DNA of 64,000 bases, taken from the NCBI RefSeq assembly GCF_014284475.1, contig NZ_WJBC01000003.1, positions 1-64,000 of the forward strand, given 5' to 3'. Position numbers and translations under genes: made by a program. The notes under the pieces are model-generated. The model was given only the letters and a program-made list of their open reading frames with translations, had not been told where the DNA came from and made no database searches. Numbering within the stretch: position 1 is the stretch's first letter; each line of letters starts with the position of its first letter. Shown one piece after another: positions 1-7,910 of the stretch. Origin of the DNA: Acetobacterium fimetarium (GTDB lineage Bacteria; Bacillota; Clostridia; Eubacteriales; Eubacteriaceae).

Positions 1-237
1 TTGTTGGTCTTAAATGACATCGTTTTGTAGCCTCCACTGCTTTTGATTCTGTATCTATTTTACCAGAAGTCAACCCTCAGTTGGAGAGAATTATTAATGG
101 GGTGAAAATACTTTTGACACCCTAATCTTGTATTGGTCTTTGCGTACGTTTTTGTTGAGAATACGGCTAAAAAGCGAAATGTGGTGCAAATAGATGGCGC
201 TGAAAAACCAGCACATGGTAATTAGCAAACAATCTAT

Positions 238-276
238 TTGACTTCATTGTATATGTACGCTATAATGTACATATAC
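238..276 (+). promoter_or_regulatory. Promoter and operator palindrome of the yefM-yoeB-like pair
   Basis: A -35 box TTGACT (238-243) and a perfect -10 box TATAAT (261-266) are separated by 17 bases. The -10 box lies in the 8-base spacer of a 10-bp perfect inverted repeat, GTATATGTAC (249-258) and GTACATATAC (267-276). A repressor bound there would block the promoter. YefM-type antitoxins are known to autoregulate through TGTACA-containing palindromes, so the antitoxin that starts at 290 is the likely ligand. A ribosome binding site GGGAGG (277-282) follows. Confidence 0.8.
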
Positions 277-289
277 GGGAGGTGCCAAT

Positions 290-529
290 ATGACAAATAC
301 TAATGCTACTAATTTAAGAAAGAATCTGTTTGAATATTTAAATTCAGCCATTGATTTTAATGATGTAATTAATGTGAATACAAAAAAAGGTAATGCCGTC
401 ATTATCAGCGAAGCCGAATATAACAGTCTTGTTGAAACACTTTATCTGACATCAATACCCGGCATGAAAGATCGACTTGATGAGGGGATTGATGCAACGG
501 TTGACGATTGTGTGAATTTTGAATGGTAG
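290..529 (+). CDS. YefM/Phd-family antitoxin
   Basis: This 79-residue protein has the layout of Phd/YefM antitoxins: an N-terminal DNA-binding half beginning with a Thr/Asn-rich strand and 'NLRKNLFEYL', then the family signature 'VIISEAEYNSLVETLYL', then an acidic tail ending in FEW that would wrap the toxin. It should neutralise the adjacent toxin and repress its own promoter, which carries a palindrome upstream. Its stop codon overlaps the toxin start by 7 bases, so the two are translated together. The length is typical for the family. Confidence 0.88.
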   Translation: MTNTNATNLRKNLFEYLNSAIDFNDVINVNTKKGNAVIISEAEYNSLVETLYLTSIPGMKDRLDEGIDATVDDCVNFEW

Positions 530-798
530 ACAATTATCAAATCATTATTTTGAAATCAGCTCTGAAAGACAAGGAAAAAATCAAAGCTATTCCTGCTCTC
601 AAAAAAAATGTTGACAAACTGATTGAAGTTTTAAAAACAGACCCGTTCAAAAATCCACCACCCTATGAAAAACTTAGTGGAAATTTCAAAATGTTTTATT
701 CGCGTCGTATTAATCGTCAGCATCGGCTGGTTTATAAAATCCAGAAAGATGACAAAATTGTGATTATTGTTAGTATGTGGACGCACTATTCATTCTGA
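523..798 (+). CDS. YoeB/Txe-family mRNA interferase toxin
   Basis: This 91-residue protein matches YoeB/Txe toxins: a central 'PPYEKLSGNFKMFYSRRINRQHRLVYKI' core contains the Arg and His residues expected for the RelE-fold active site, and the C-terminus is the characteristic 'MWTHYSF', whose His-Tyr pair is part of the catalytic end in YoeB. The family cleaves mRNA in the ribosomal A site. The start overlaps the antitoxin stop. All key residues look intact, so the toxin is probably functional and kept in check by the upstream antitoxin. Confidence 0.9.
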   Translation: MVDNYQIIILKSALKDKEKIKAIPALKKNVDKLIEVLKTDPFKNPPPYEKLSGNFKMFYSRRINRQHRLVYKIQKDDKIVIIVSMWTHYSF

Positions 799-807
799 GC
801 ATAGTAT

Positions 808-856
808 AAAAAAGAGCAACCGTGATCGGCTTTTAGCTGACTGGTTGCTCTTTTTT
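808..856 (+). terminator. Intrinsic terminator of the toxin-antitoxin operon
   Basis: A 14-bp perfect stem (808-821 with 843-856) lies 10 bases after the toxin stop and ends in TTTTTT followed by GTTT. A second, related hairpin occurs at 1278-1329 and shares the sequence around TTTAGCTGAC in its loop. Confidence 0.85.
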
Positions 857-888
857 GTTTCGTTAAGAATTCTGTTCTGATTAAATAT

Positions 889-1064
889 TTAATTAAACAA
901 AGCCTTAATGTCTTGCCCATGAACTTCTCTCACAGGCTTGCTCATTTTGACGTTAATGCTCCGTTTGCCTTTCGGCCTTTCGCATTCTCCAAAGCATTGA
1001 CAAATTGACGACATAGCCTTCTGTCTTTGACATCAACACTTTTCAATACACTTTTTGTTGCCAT
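889..1064 (-). pseudogene. Small basic protein gene with a frameshift
   Basis: On the minus strand a GGAGGG ribosome binding site precedes an ATG at 1064. The frame reads MATKSVLKSVDVKDRRLCRQ and continues to about residue 30 (LENAKGRKA), then meets a stop about ten codons later. In another frame the sequence continues sensibly as SINVKMSKPVREVHGQDIKALFN with a stop at 889-891. The total of 176 bases is not a multiple of three. Joined, the frames give a protein of about 58 residues resembling small Firmicute proteins of unknown function with the same KSVLKSV...QFVNALENA start, as I recall them. Either the gene is broken or there is a sequencing error near position 970. Confidence 0.55.
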
Positions 1065-1277
1065 GTCAACCCTCCTTTTGAATCTCACTTTGTAATACAA
1101 TAACGTGTAAATCTTAAATTTTCAACATTCTTGATCGTTTTTAGCTGCTACGTGTTGTACTCTTGCTGTTAACCCTAAAGCAAGTTACCAGCAAGTTAGC
1201 AAATGGCTTTATATAGCGGTTTGTTTGTGAAAACATGTTCTACTAATATTTATCGACAAGTTAAGCACTCTTGCTAT

Positions 1278-1329
1278 AAAAAAAGAGACAATCACGATCA
1301 GTCGTTTAGCTGACAGGTTGTCTCTTTTT
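1278..1329 (+). terminator. Hairpin with T-tract, sequence relative of the 808-856 terminator
   Basis: AAAAAGAGACAA (1280-1291) pairs with TTGTCTCTTTTT (1318-1329). The loop shares TTTAGCTGAC with the loop of the first terminator. No open gene ends immediately before it on the plus strand, so it may be a duplicated terminator left behind by decay of a neighbouring gene. Confidence 0.6.
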
Positions 1330-1820
1330 AATAACCCACCTCACAGGTGGTCGCCCGCCCAATGTGAGCCCCAGAACATCCAATCTTTCATAAACCAAAT
1401 GATGTTCAATTTCATTCCCGAATTGCGGAGGCAATCTGAATTGTTTTGAAAAAAAATTGTCAACTCTGCGGATCAGAGTTGACAACTGGCGTAAGCCATT
1501 AATTTTAAAAAAGGAGATAGGAAATGCTCAATGATTCTTGGCGAATCGTACATCGTGTGTATCGCACTACTTTGTACAGATTTCCACCCGGATTGCGGAA
1601 GCAATCAGATTTTCATTTTAATGCCAGCTTTATTTTAATAATTTAAAATATTTATCTTTGTCTTTCACTTCAATCACTTTCGATTTGTCAATTTTGAGTT
1701 TTTTCTCGTAACTGGCCAATTCTTTGTCAATGATTTTGTTGATGAATGCTGCGTATAGCAAGTAAAAAGTGCACTGCAATTCAAGTGCAAGTAAAACAAA
1801 CATTCAGGGGGGGGTTGAAA
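1330..1820. other. Gene-poor stretch with a minus-strand terminator and short repeats
   Basis: A 12-bp perfect inverted repeat (1457-1468 with 1474-1485, 5-base loop) is followed on the minus strand by a run of T, so it should terminate minus-strand transcription. Two imperfect copies of a short motif containing ATTGCGGAgGCAATC, itself a mini-hairpin, occur near 1424-1440 and 1592-1608. A minus-strand coding remnant occupies roughly 1630-1745. I see no intact gene. Confidence 0.6.
1630..1745 (-). pseudogene. C-terminal remnant of an unknown lysine-rich protein
   Basis: A minus-strand frame open at least from about 1745 to a stop at 1630-1632 reads FINKIIDKELASYEKKLKID and ends KDKDKYFKLLK. 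It has no start codon or ribosome binding site, and its upstream side merges into the leader of the XRE regulator. It looks like the tail of a gene cut by arrival of the integrase module. I do not recognise the family. Confidence 0.35.
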
Positions 1821-2648
1821 ATGAGTGAAGTTATTATTATCGGTCACGATGGAACTTTTGCAACAAGATTAAGGAAACTAATGGAAGAACACCACACTAC
1901 TCAAAAAGAACTTGCTGAAAAAGTTGGAATATCAAGACAAGCAATTTCGCAATATGCAGACGGTTCGGTTCAGCCTAATATAGAAAAGTTTTATAAAATA
2001 AAAGAGTACTTCAAGGTATCAGCTGATTATTTATTAGGTAAAACAAATTCTGAAAGCACTGAAATTGACGATATTGCAATTAGTAATAAACTAGGTCTTA
2101 GTGACGGAGCAATTCATACAATTAAAAAAATAAAAGAAAGAGAGCTTAATTGGGGCATCAATTATTTTAATTATTTTGTTTCTGCAAAACGTTTTACTGG
2201 ATTGTTTATTTCAATTCGCCAATACATGATTGACGCTGTTTCAGAACATGAATTTGAGGAAAACTTTTTTAAAAAATATGTTAAAGAAAATAATTTATGT
2301 ATTAATGAAGAAGAACTTTCTATATATGGGGTAAAAACCTTGGATTTAGATAATAGTATTGAGTTTTTTAAATCTCTTAAATTAGAAAAAAGGAAATGGA
2401 CGGCAAATATAGGAAGGCTGGATAAATTTGATATTAAATACGATTTATATAAAATTGCAGAGGAAATTAAAGACGTTCTAAGCGATGCAATACATGAAAA
2501 TTATGAAGAGCTCTTACTCATTGATGATATTCAAAAGAACATCATGTTTTTTAATTGCGAAACAGAAGAAGACTATATGGAAGCTGATGCTATACAAAGC
2601 GAAATATATCTGAATCAATTTCTTGAATCAAGTGAGTCCCAAGATTAA
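1821..2648 (+). CDS. XRE-family transcriptional regulator, repressor of the integrative element
   Basis: This 275-residue protein has an N-terminal Cro/C1-type helix-turn-helix at about residues 12-68, with 'TTQKELAEKVGISRQAISQYADGS' as its recognition part. A long acidic C-terminal part of unknown fold follows. I place the start at ATG 1821, after a G-rich ribosome binding site (1808-1814), because an upstream in-frame ATG at 1746 has none. It lies 29 bases before the integrase, and such pairs control excision or lysogeny in integrative elements. The C-terminal part lacks an obvious LexA-type peptidase or an HExxH motif. Confidence 0.82.
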   Translation: MSEVIIIGHDGTFATRLRKLMEEHHTTQKELAEKVGISRQAISQYADGSVQPNIEKFYKIKEYFKVSADYLLGKTNSESTEIDDIAISNKLGLSDGAIHTIKKIKERELNWGINYFNYFVSAKRFTGLFISIRQYMIDAVSEHEFEENFFKKYVKENNLCINEEELSIYGVKTLDLDNSIEFFKSLKLEKRKWTANIGRLDKFDIKYDLYKIAEEIKDVLSDAIHENYEELLLIDDIQKNIMFFNCETEEDYMEADAIQSEIYLNQFLESSESQD

Positions 2649-2677
2649 ATAAAAAGATCTCTCATAAGGAGGTAACC

Positions 2678-4063
2678 ATGGCTAATATTGAAAAAAGAGG
2701 AACCGCATATAGAATTGTTGTTTCTTGTGGATATGACACTTTCGGAAAGCAAATAAAGCGTTATTTAACTTATAATCCTCCTGAAGGAATAACCCAAAAA
2801 CAATTAGATAAAGAACTCAATAAAATAGCAGTTGAGTTTGAAGAAAAATGTACCCTGGGTTACGTTCTGGATAGCAATGTAAAATTGATTGATTTCATTG
2901 AGATCTGGTTTAAAGATTATGTAAATAGTAAAAACCTTTCCCCGGTAACCATTAACGGTTATCAGGCACTTTCAATAAAAATTGTTGAAGAACTGGGGCA
3001 TATTAAAATTGGAAAGATTACCCCTAAACATGTTCAAGATTTCTATGCAAAAATTAAAAATAGTATCTGCGTAAAAGGTGGGAAAAAGTTCAAGGTTACG
3101 GATCACTACTTAAAATTAACATCCACCATGAAACAAAAGGATATTTCATCAAAAGCCGGAATAAGTGATGACACTCTGAGGCGATTAAAAAAAGGTGGTA
3201 ATACAACTCTTGACATTGCCCAAAAGATAACAAAAGCCTTGGAACTGGATTTTGATATATTATTCGCTTCTGCAAGTGAACAAAAACTTGTCACCAATGA
3301 TACGGTTTTGCATTACCACCGGCTATTGAATAATATTATGAATACGGCTGTTAGGTGGGGCGTGATTCCCTTTAATGTTATTGAGAAACGTGTAGAACTG
3401 CCACGACTCGAAAAAAAAGAGCCTCAATTCATGGATGATAAAGAAGCCCTAGAACTTTTAATACTATTAGACAATGAACCCATAAAATATAAACTTGCTA
3501 TTAATTTGCTTATATTCAGTGGTTTAAGACGTGGAGAAATTGGCGGTTTGAAATGGGATGATGTCGACTTTGAAAGCAGTATAATCACCGTTAAACGTTC
3601 TTTAAAGTATATACCCGGTGAAAAAACTTTTGAAGGCAATACTAAAACGTACGGTTCTATGAGAAGTATTAAACTACCAGATTTCATCTTTGAATTGTTT
3701 AAATCTTATAGGGTTTGGCAATTGGAAGAACGCTTCAAGGTTGGCGATCGGTGGATCAATGCTGATTATATTTTTACCAAGTGGAACGGCGAACCAATGA
3801 ATCTTGACACTACCGGCAAATATCTAAAAAAATTTACTGAAAAACATAACTTAAAGCCCGTACATCTTCACTCGTTAAGGCATACAAATGCCACAATATT
3901 GATAGCTAGTGGTGTGGACCTCAAAACAGTATCTACCCGGTTAGGTCATTCTAATGTATCAACAACTGGTGATATTTATGCTCATGCAATTAATTCTGCT
4001 GACGCAAAAGCAAGTGATGCCATGGAAAACATTTTAATTAAGCACTCTCATAAAACTCTATAA
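2678..4063 (+). CDS. Tyrosine recombinase (integrase) with an embedded helix-turn-helix
   Basis: This 461-residue integrase has an N-terminal arm-binding region (about 1-60), a SAM-like core-binding domain (about 65-245) and a C-terminal catalytic domain. The active-site residues are visible: Arg284 in SGLRRGEI, His398-x-x-Arg401 in HSLRH, His424 in RLGHS and Tyr434 in DIYAH. The core-binding domain is interrupted at about residues 145-200 by an XRE-like helix-turn-helix segment (KQKDISSKAGISDDTLRRL...). Most Tn916-type integrases are near 400 residues and lack this. The ribosome binding site is AAGGAGG. A terminator follows, then a tRNA-Thr fragment, the expected attachment target. Confidence 0.92.
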   Translation: MANIEKRGTAYRIVVSCGYDTFGKQIKRYLTYNPPEGITQKQLDKELNKIAVEFEEKCTLGYVLDSNVKLIDFIEIWFKDYVNSKNLSPVTINGYQALSIKIVEELGHIKIGKITPKHVQDFYAKIKNSICVKGGKKFKVTDHYLKLTSTMKQKDISSKAGISDDTLRRLKKGGNTTLDIAQKITKALELDFDILFASASEQKLVTNDTVLHYHRLLNNIMNTAVRWGVIPFNVIEKRVELPRLEKKEPQFMDDKEALELLILLDNEPIKYKLAINLLIFSGLRRGEIGGLKWDDVDFESSIITVKRSLKYIPGEKTFEGNTKTYGSMRSIKLPDFIFELFKSYRVWQLEERFKVGDRWINADYIFTKWNGEPMNLDTTGKYLKKFTEKHNLKPVHLHSLRHTNATILIASGVDLKTVSTRLGHSNVSTTGDIYAHAINSADAKASDAMENILIKHSHKTL

Positions 4064-4086
4064 CTGTGGTTATGGAGCTTTTTTTT
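4056..4086 (+). terminator. Intrinsic terminator of the integrase gene
   Basis: CTCTATAAC (4056-4064) pairs with GTTATGGAG (4069-4077) around a TGTG loop, followed by a run of eight T. The stem includes the integrase stop codon. Confidence 0.8.
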
Positions 4087-4155
4087 ATACAAACAATCCC
4101 CAAATAATCCCCAACTCGTGGTTTTTTTGCCCTCTCCACATCTTCAGACATAAAA

Positions 4156-4184
4156 AAAAGAGAACCAAAACGGCTCTCTTATGT
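4156..4184 (-). terminator. Minus-strand terminator downstream of the tRNA-Thr fragment
   Basis: AAGAGAACC and GGCTCTCTT form a hairpin followed on the minus strand by eight T. It sits just past the CCA end of the tRNA fragment and probably terminated the original tRNA transcript. Confidence 0.65.
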
Positions 4185-4193
4185 GATTTTTAC

Positions 4194-4240
4194 TGGAGCT
4201 AGCGGGGAGAATCGAACTCCCGACCTACTGATTACGAATT
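4194..4240 (-). other. 3' half of a tRNA-Thr(CGU) gene, a probable attachment site
   Basis: Read on the minus strand, the sequence runs from the anticodon loop (TTCGTAA, anticodon CGU) through the rest of the anticodon stem, a complete T arm (GGGAG-TTCGATT-CTCCC) and the acceptor strand to an encoded CCA at 4196-4194. Everything 5' of the anticodon loop is missing and is replaced by unrelated sequence beyond 4240. Such 3' tRNA halves arise when elements with tyrosine integrases insert into the anticodon-to-3' segment. The element's polarity cannot be settled, because the intact tRNA is not in this window. Confidence 0.75.
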
Positions 4241-4653
4241 ATATGGTCAACTTTTAATAACTTTCACGCAATCACTTAAACGGCTTTATTATGCCGTCTA
4301 AGTGATTGTTCTTTTCATGCTTTTCAATAGAATTCATAACTTAATATGCTTTTTCATAGAAACGGACGCCAAATGGACGCCAGAAAACACCTGTAATTGA
4401 TTAAGTCAAAGTATCATTAGAAATAATTACAATGCCATTTCCCACACTTCCATTTTGCTATTCCAATGCTTTTTTAATGGTTCTTCTGTCAGTGTTGCAT
4501 CAACCATTGGTTCTAAAAATATTTTTATTCCGGAAATTGCCGTTAAGCTAGAAAAAGCAAACGACTCCATAAAGTTGACACTATTAATCGATAGTTCTCA
4601 TATTCAACAAAAATTATTTTCACACTTAAATTATCTTTCATGGCTTAGAGTTT
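4241..4653. other. Non-coding stretch with a strong hairpin next to the attachment site
   Basis: AATCACTTAAACGGC (4270-4284) pairs with GCCGTCTAAGTGATT (4293-4307) with one mismatch and an 8-base loop, followed by GTTCTTTTC. It could be a plus-strand terminator or a recombinase or excisionase site. Near 4355-4382 the text 'GGACGCCAAATGGACGCCAGAAA' resembles 9833-9855 (AGACGCCAGAAG), with a shared CATAGAAA upstream, suggesting related element ends. The short frame at 4455-4685 has no ribosome binding site and overlaps the AbiH gene on the other strand, so I do not count it. Confidence 0.55.
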
Positions 4654-5586
4654 TTAAATCGAATACAACTCAAAACTTCCATTAAAACCACAGCTGCAAA
4701 TTGTTTTCTTATACTCATTAATTTTTTCTATTTCATCATAATTATTCAAATACCATGTGATACTTTCAGTTGGAAGTTTGGAACATATCTCCTTGATATA
4801 TATTTCATCAACTGGGGAGAAAGAAAAGCCATATGAGTATATTTTTGTTATCGATGATGTAAGTTTACTAAAGAATTCATGATTCTTTTCAATAGATCCC
4901 TTTGTATCCTTTTTTAAAGAATCATGCATTTTTTGCAAACTATCTTCCGAACCTATATAGGTTTTTTCTTCCTCAATGTAATCTAAATTATTACCATGCC
5001 CAAATATTATTTCACCATTTTGTTCTCCATGAATATGATACACATTTTTAGCTTCATAAACTAATTCTAGCGTGTTTGTATAATTAAATGTCAAAAACAC
5101 GTCATTGTTTTTGTCAATTAAGTTTAATAATTCAGGTTTTCTCAAAATATTTTGACCAATTATAATTGTTCGTATCCACTCTGAAAAGTAATTATCAATT
5201 TTACTAATACATGGCACCAAATTTATGGCAGCCAGTTCGATATTATTTGCATTTTGCCAATCTTCCAGATCACCAGCCTTATTATAAAATTCTGGAACAT
5301 CTTCAAAGCATTCATTAAAGTCTAACAAACCTAAAGAATTTTCAAAATCATTCCATTCTTCTCCCATCCCTTCCGCATTTGATATTAAAAACAAAATAAA
5401 TGAGATAATCTCATTATCATCATAATATATTTCTTCTCCTTTTCCATTCATAGAACTACATGGAATTATAAATTCATCACAATTTGTATACGGATACTTA
5501 TTTCTTAGATATTTATGAAAATCTTCATATGATGTTGGTAGACCGTGAGCTAAATCAAAACCATTTCCAATAATTAATAAATTCAT
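4654..5586 (-). CDS. abiH: AbiH-family abortive infection protein
   Basis: The 310-residue product starts with MNLLIIGNGFDLAHGLPTSY, the N-terminal signature of AbiH phage-resistance proteins. 'LTFNYTNTLE' and 'YHIHGEQNGEIIFGHGN' in the middle and 'IYSYGFSFSPVDEIYI' near the end also fit the family, which is SIR2/nucleosidase-like in layout. AbiH from lactococci aborts phage infection; its biochemical target is not well known. I use the ATG at 5586, behind AGGGAG, rather than one seven codons upstream. It lies 41 bases downstream of the IetS-like protease on the same strand, so the three genes probably form one defence operon. Confidence 0.85.
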   Translation of the reverse strand: MNLLIIGNGFDLAHGLPTSYEDFHKYLRNKYPYTNCDEFIIPCSSMNGKGEEIYYDDNEIISFILFLISNAEGMGEEWNDFENSLGLLDFNECFEDVPEFYNKAGDLEDWQNANNIELAAINLVPCISKIDNYFSEWIRTIIIGQNILRKPELLNLIDKNNDVFLTFNYTNTLELVYEAKNVYHIHGEQNGEIIFGHGNNLDYIEEEKTYIGSEDSLQKMHDSLKKDTKGSIEKNHEFFSKLTSSITKIYSYGFSFSPVDEIYIKEICSKLPTESITWYLNNYDEIEKINEYKKTICSCGFNGSFELYSI

Positions 5587-5627
5587 TTTCTCCCTCTTCC
5601 AAACCAACTCTCTAGAAACTATTTATT

Positions 5628-7910
5628 CTAATTTGCATTGACCATAATTCGATTTATATTTCTTATTTCAATAGGTGCTAAATTTTGATAGTTTTGTAAA
5701 ATTGTGTCATATAAACTTCCTTCAAAATTAGGGGCTTCAATCGAAACTGCTACAAAATACTTTAACTCTCGTGCGTCAAAATCATTTCTTCCAATTGCAT
5801 GTAATGTAATAGCAGGATTAAGTAAAGATGCTCCTCGCATTCTTTGATACTTACTGATTACAGTGTCCCATTTCAAATCAGTAGCCCTTAAATCAGTTTC
5901 TTCCCAATACTTTTTACTTGGATGACTGACTGGAAAATTTGATTTTTTATAACCATTATCAAGTAATTCGCTCGCTTGTATAATACTATCTTTTTTTAAC
6001 AAGTTTAGTTTTTTTGTAGGATGTCCATATTTAGAAAAGTTAAACGTCATCTCATGTGGTATAAAAACATCCTCGATGCAATTATTGGTATAAGCATCAG
6101 GGTCATTTACAAAAGGATCAACAATTGTAGTAATTGTCCAAGATATTGTCACATTTCCAGCAACTCTATTGATGTGTGGTGCAAAAACAGGGAGCTGTAC
6201 CGTTTGTTTAGGTTCTAATGTTCCTGAATATAAAATAGTTACTTTTTTATCTTCACATGTCAATATTTCATGCACATTATCTGGACAAAACCCATACCCT
6301 TGATCCTCTTGTGTTAAATGACAAGCACGTTCAGCATTGTGTATCAACAATGTTCTTCCGAGATGCGGTTCTATATTTTCACTATGAGCCATTAGTGTTC
6401 CAATTTTATTAACCACTAATGGTGATGCAAAACTAGTTCCTGCAGAAGCTGCTAAAGTATTTGGCTTAGTCCCAACTAAAACAAAGGGACGATCAATACT
6501 TCCACCGAATTCAAGAAAATCTGGTTTTATTTTTGCCCCTTCTCTTCCTCCGCCAATACAACTATAAGAGGCCTTTTGTTTTTCTCCATCAAGATCAATT
6601 GTATATGCTCCCACACCTAAACCATTTACCATATCTGATGGTGATTGAATTCTATTAAATGGAAAGCCCAAATCACCATCATTTCCTACCGCAACACAAA
6701 ACAATGGGTTGGTCTCTCCTTCAGGAACATCATATGTAAGACGATCTAATACATATGTAAATCTGCTAATACTGTCATCAACAATAGCTCCAATAGGGCC
6801 AAATGAAAGATTGAACAGTTTTAAATCATTTCTTGTTTTAACCACTTGTTCAATTGCATCTATCGCTTCATAAAGTTCGAAATCACTTTCATTTTTCAAT
6901 GGTAACACTCGATAACTTTCAATCGATAAACAAGGTACTTCTAAAAGATCATTTTTGCTTTTTCCTGCAAGGTTTCCGTGCAAAACTACGCCACATACGC
7001 CTGTTCCATGGGAAATATAATCCAAATCAGGGTGAGTTTCTACACAATCGTTAGCATTAACATAACCATTTAATAATGGAACTGACACATCTGCTCCTCC
7101 ATCAAAAACACCAACACTAATATTTGACTTATGTTGAGATGGTTTAATCTGTGGTGCGTTTTCAGATGTAGCTTCTCGTATTGGTGCAATATCTACTCTG
7201 CCTAATGGATGGATTGCTCGAAGGGGGTTTATTTTTTTAATTTTTTCAATTTCATTTTTGCTGCAATTTGCACTAATGAATATTAGTCCATCCTCATATC
7301 TTCTTACTTTTGTACGTTCAATAGCGATGTTACTAGTTTCATAGAATAACTTTAGCAAATCATCACTTTCAGCACCAAGTGGATGCAACACTATTTCAAC
7401 TGAACCGTGATCCCATTTTTCTTCAAATCCCATAACTTTTTCGTCTGGCTCAAGCAAGTCAAGTGAATGAATAGATCCAATTTGATTGCGCCACGTTTCG
7501 ATATTATCCCTGCTTCCACTCTCAAGGGTACTTCGCAAGTTTCGAATCCCCATATCATTAGTTTTAATAAAATATAATTTTGCAGATATTTGTTCACCTT
7601 GTCCATCAAAATAGTTATATTTTCTTCCTCCCACAATTTTCATACTATCATTTGATTGAATCAGAGCTGTCGGAACATAAGATTTCGCTTCAAACTTTGG
7701 TTCCATTCTAACGCATATAATTTTTTCTTTCATAAAAACTTCTGCATTACTAATAATTTTATCATGTATTTTATCGATTTCATCTAAAATACGGAGTTTG
7801 GCGTCTTGGTATTCGTGAGGTATCTTTTTAGGACCGCCGGCTTTCTTTTTTACAATTGGTTCCACGTAAAGTTCTCCATGTGCTAATATCGGATGTTTTT
7901 CTTTAGCCAT
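5628..7910 (-). CDS. ietS: Subtilisin-like serine protease of an IetAS-type defence pair
   Basis: This 760-residue S8 protease has no signal peptide, so it should act in the cytoplasm. The catalytic residues are Asp270 (GVFDGGAD), His301 (SHGTGVCGV) and Ser493 (GTSFASPLV), with the oxyanion Asn near 410 (AVGNDG). The first 250 residues and the last 230 are family-specific. It overlaps the upstream AAA ATPase by 8 bases (ATGGCTAA). A cytoplasmic subtilase directly behind a AAA+ ATPase is the IetA/IetS arrangement, reported first for plasmid incompatibility and later as an anti-phage system. The partner ATPase presumably controls proteolysis; the trigger and the substrate are unknown. Confidence 0.85.
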   Translation of the reverse strand: MAKEKHPILAHGELYVEPIVKKKAGGPKKIPHEYQDAKLRILDEIDKIHDKIISNAEVFMKEKIICVRMEPKFEAKSYVPTALIQSNDSMKIVGGRKYNYFDGQGEQISAKLYFIKTNDMGIRNLRSTLESGSRDNIETWRNQIGSIHSLDLLEPDEKVMGFEEKWDHGSVEIVLHPLGAESDDLLKLFYETSNIAIERTKVRRYEDGLIFISANCSKNEIEKIKKINPLRAIHPLGRVDIAPIREATSENAPQIKPSQHKSNISVGVFDGGADVSVPLLNGYVNANDCVETHPDLDYISHGTGVCGVVLHGNLAGKSKNDLLEVPCLSIESYRVLPLKNESDFELYEAIDAIEQVVKTRNDLKLFNLSFGPIGAIVDDSISRFTYVLDRLTYDVPEGETNPLFCVAVGNDGDLGFPFNRIQSPSDMVNGLGVGAYTIDLDGEKQKASYSCIGGGREGAKIKPDFLEFGGSIDRPFVLVGTKPNTLAASAGTSFASPLVVNKIGTLMAHSENIEPHLGRTLLIHNAERACHLTQEDQGYGFCPDNVHEILTCEDKKVTILYSGTLEPKQTVQLPVFAPHINRVAGNVTISWTITTIVDPFVNDPDAYTNNCIEDVFIPHEMTFNFSKYGHPTKKLNLLKKDSIIQASELLDNGYKKSNFPVSHPSKKYWEETDLRATDLKWDTVISKYQRMRGASLLNPAITLHAIGRNDFDARELKYFVAVSIEAPNFEGSLYDTILQNYQNLAPIEIRNINRIMVNAN

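Noticed and set aside
1746-1820. Upstream start for the XRE regulator
   Set aside because: No ribosome site lies before 1746, while the ATG at 1821 has a G-rich site and gives a normal XRE N-terminus.
4455-4685. Plus-strand frame of 76 codons
   Set aside because: It has no ribosome binding site and no recognisable motif, and its end overlaps the AbiH gene on the other strand.
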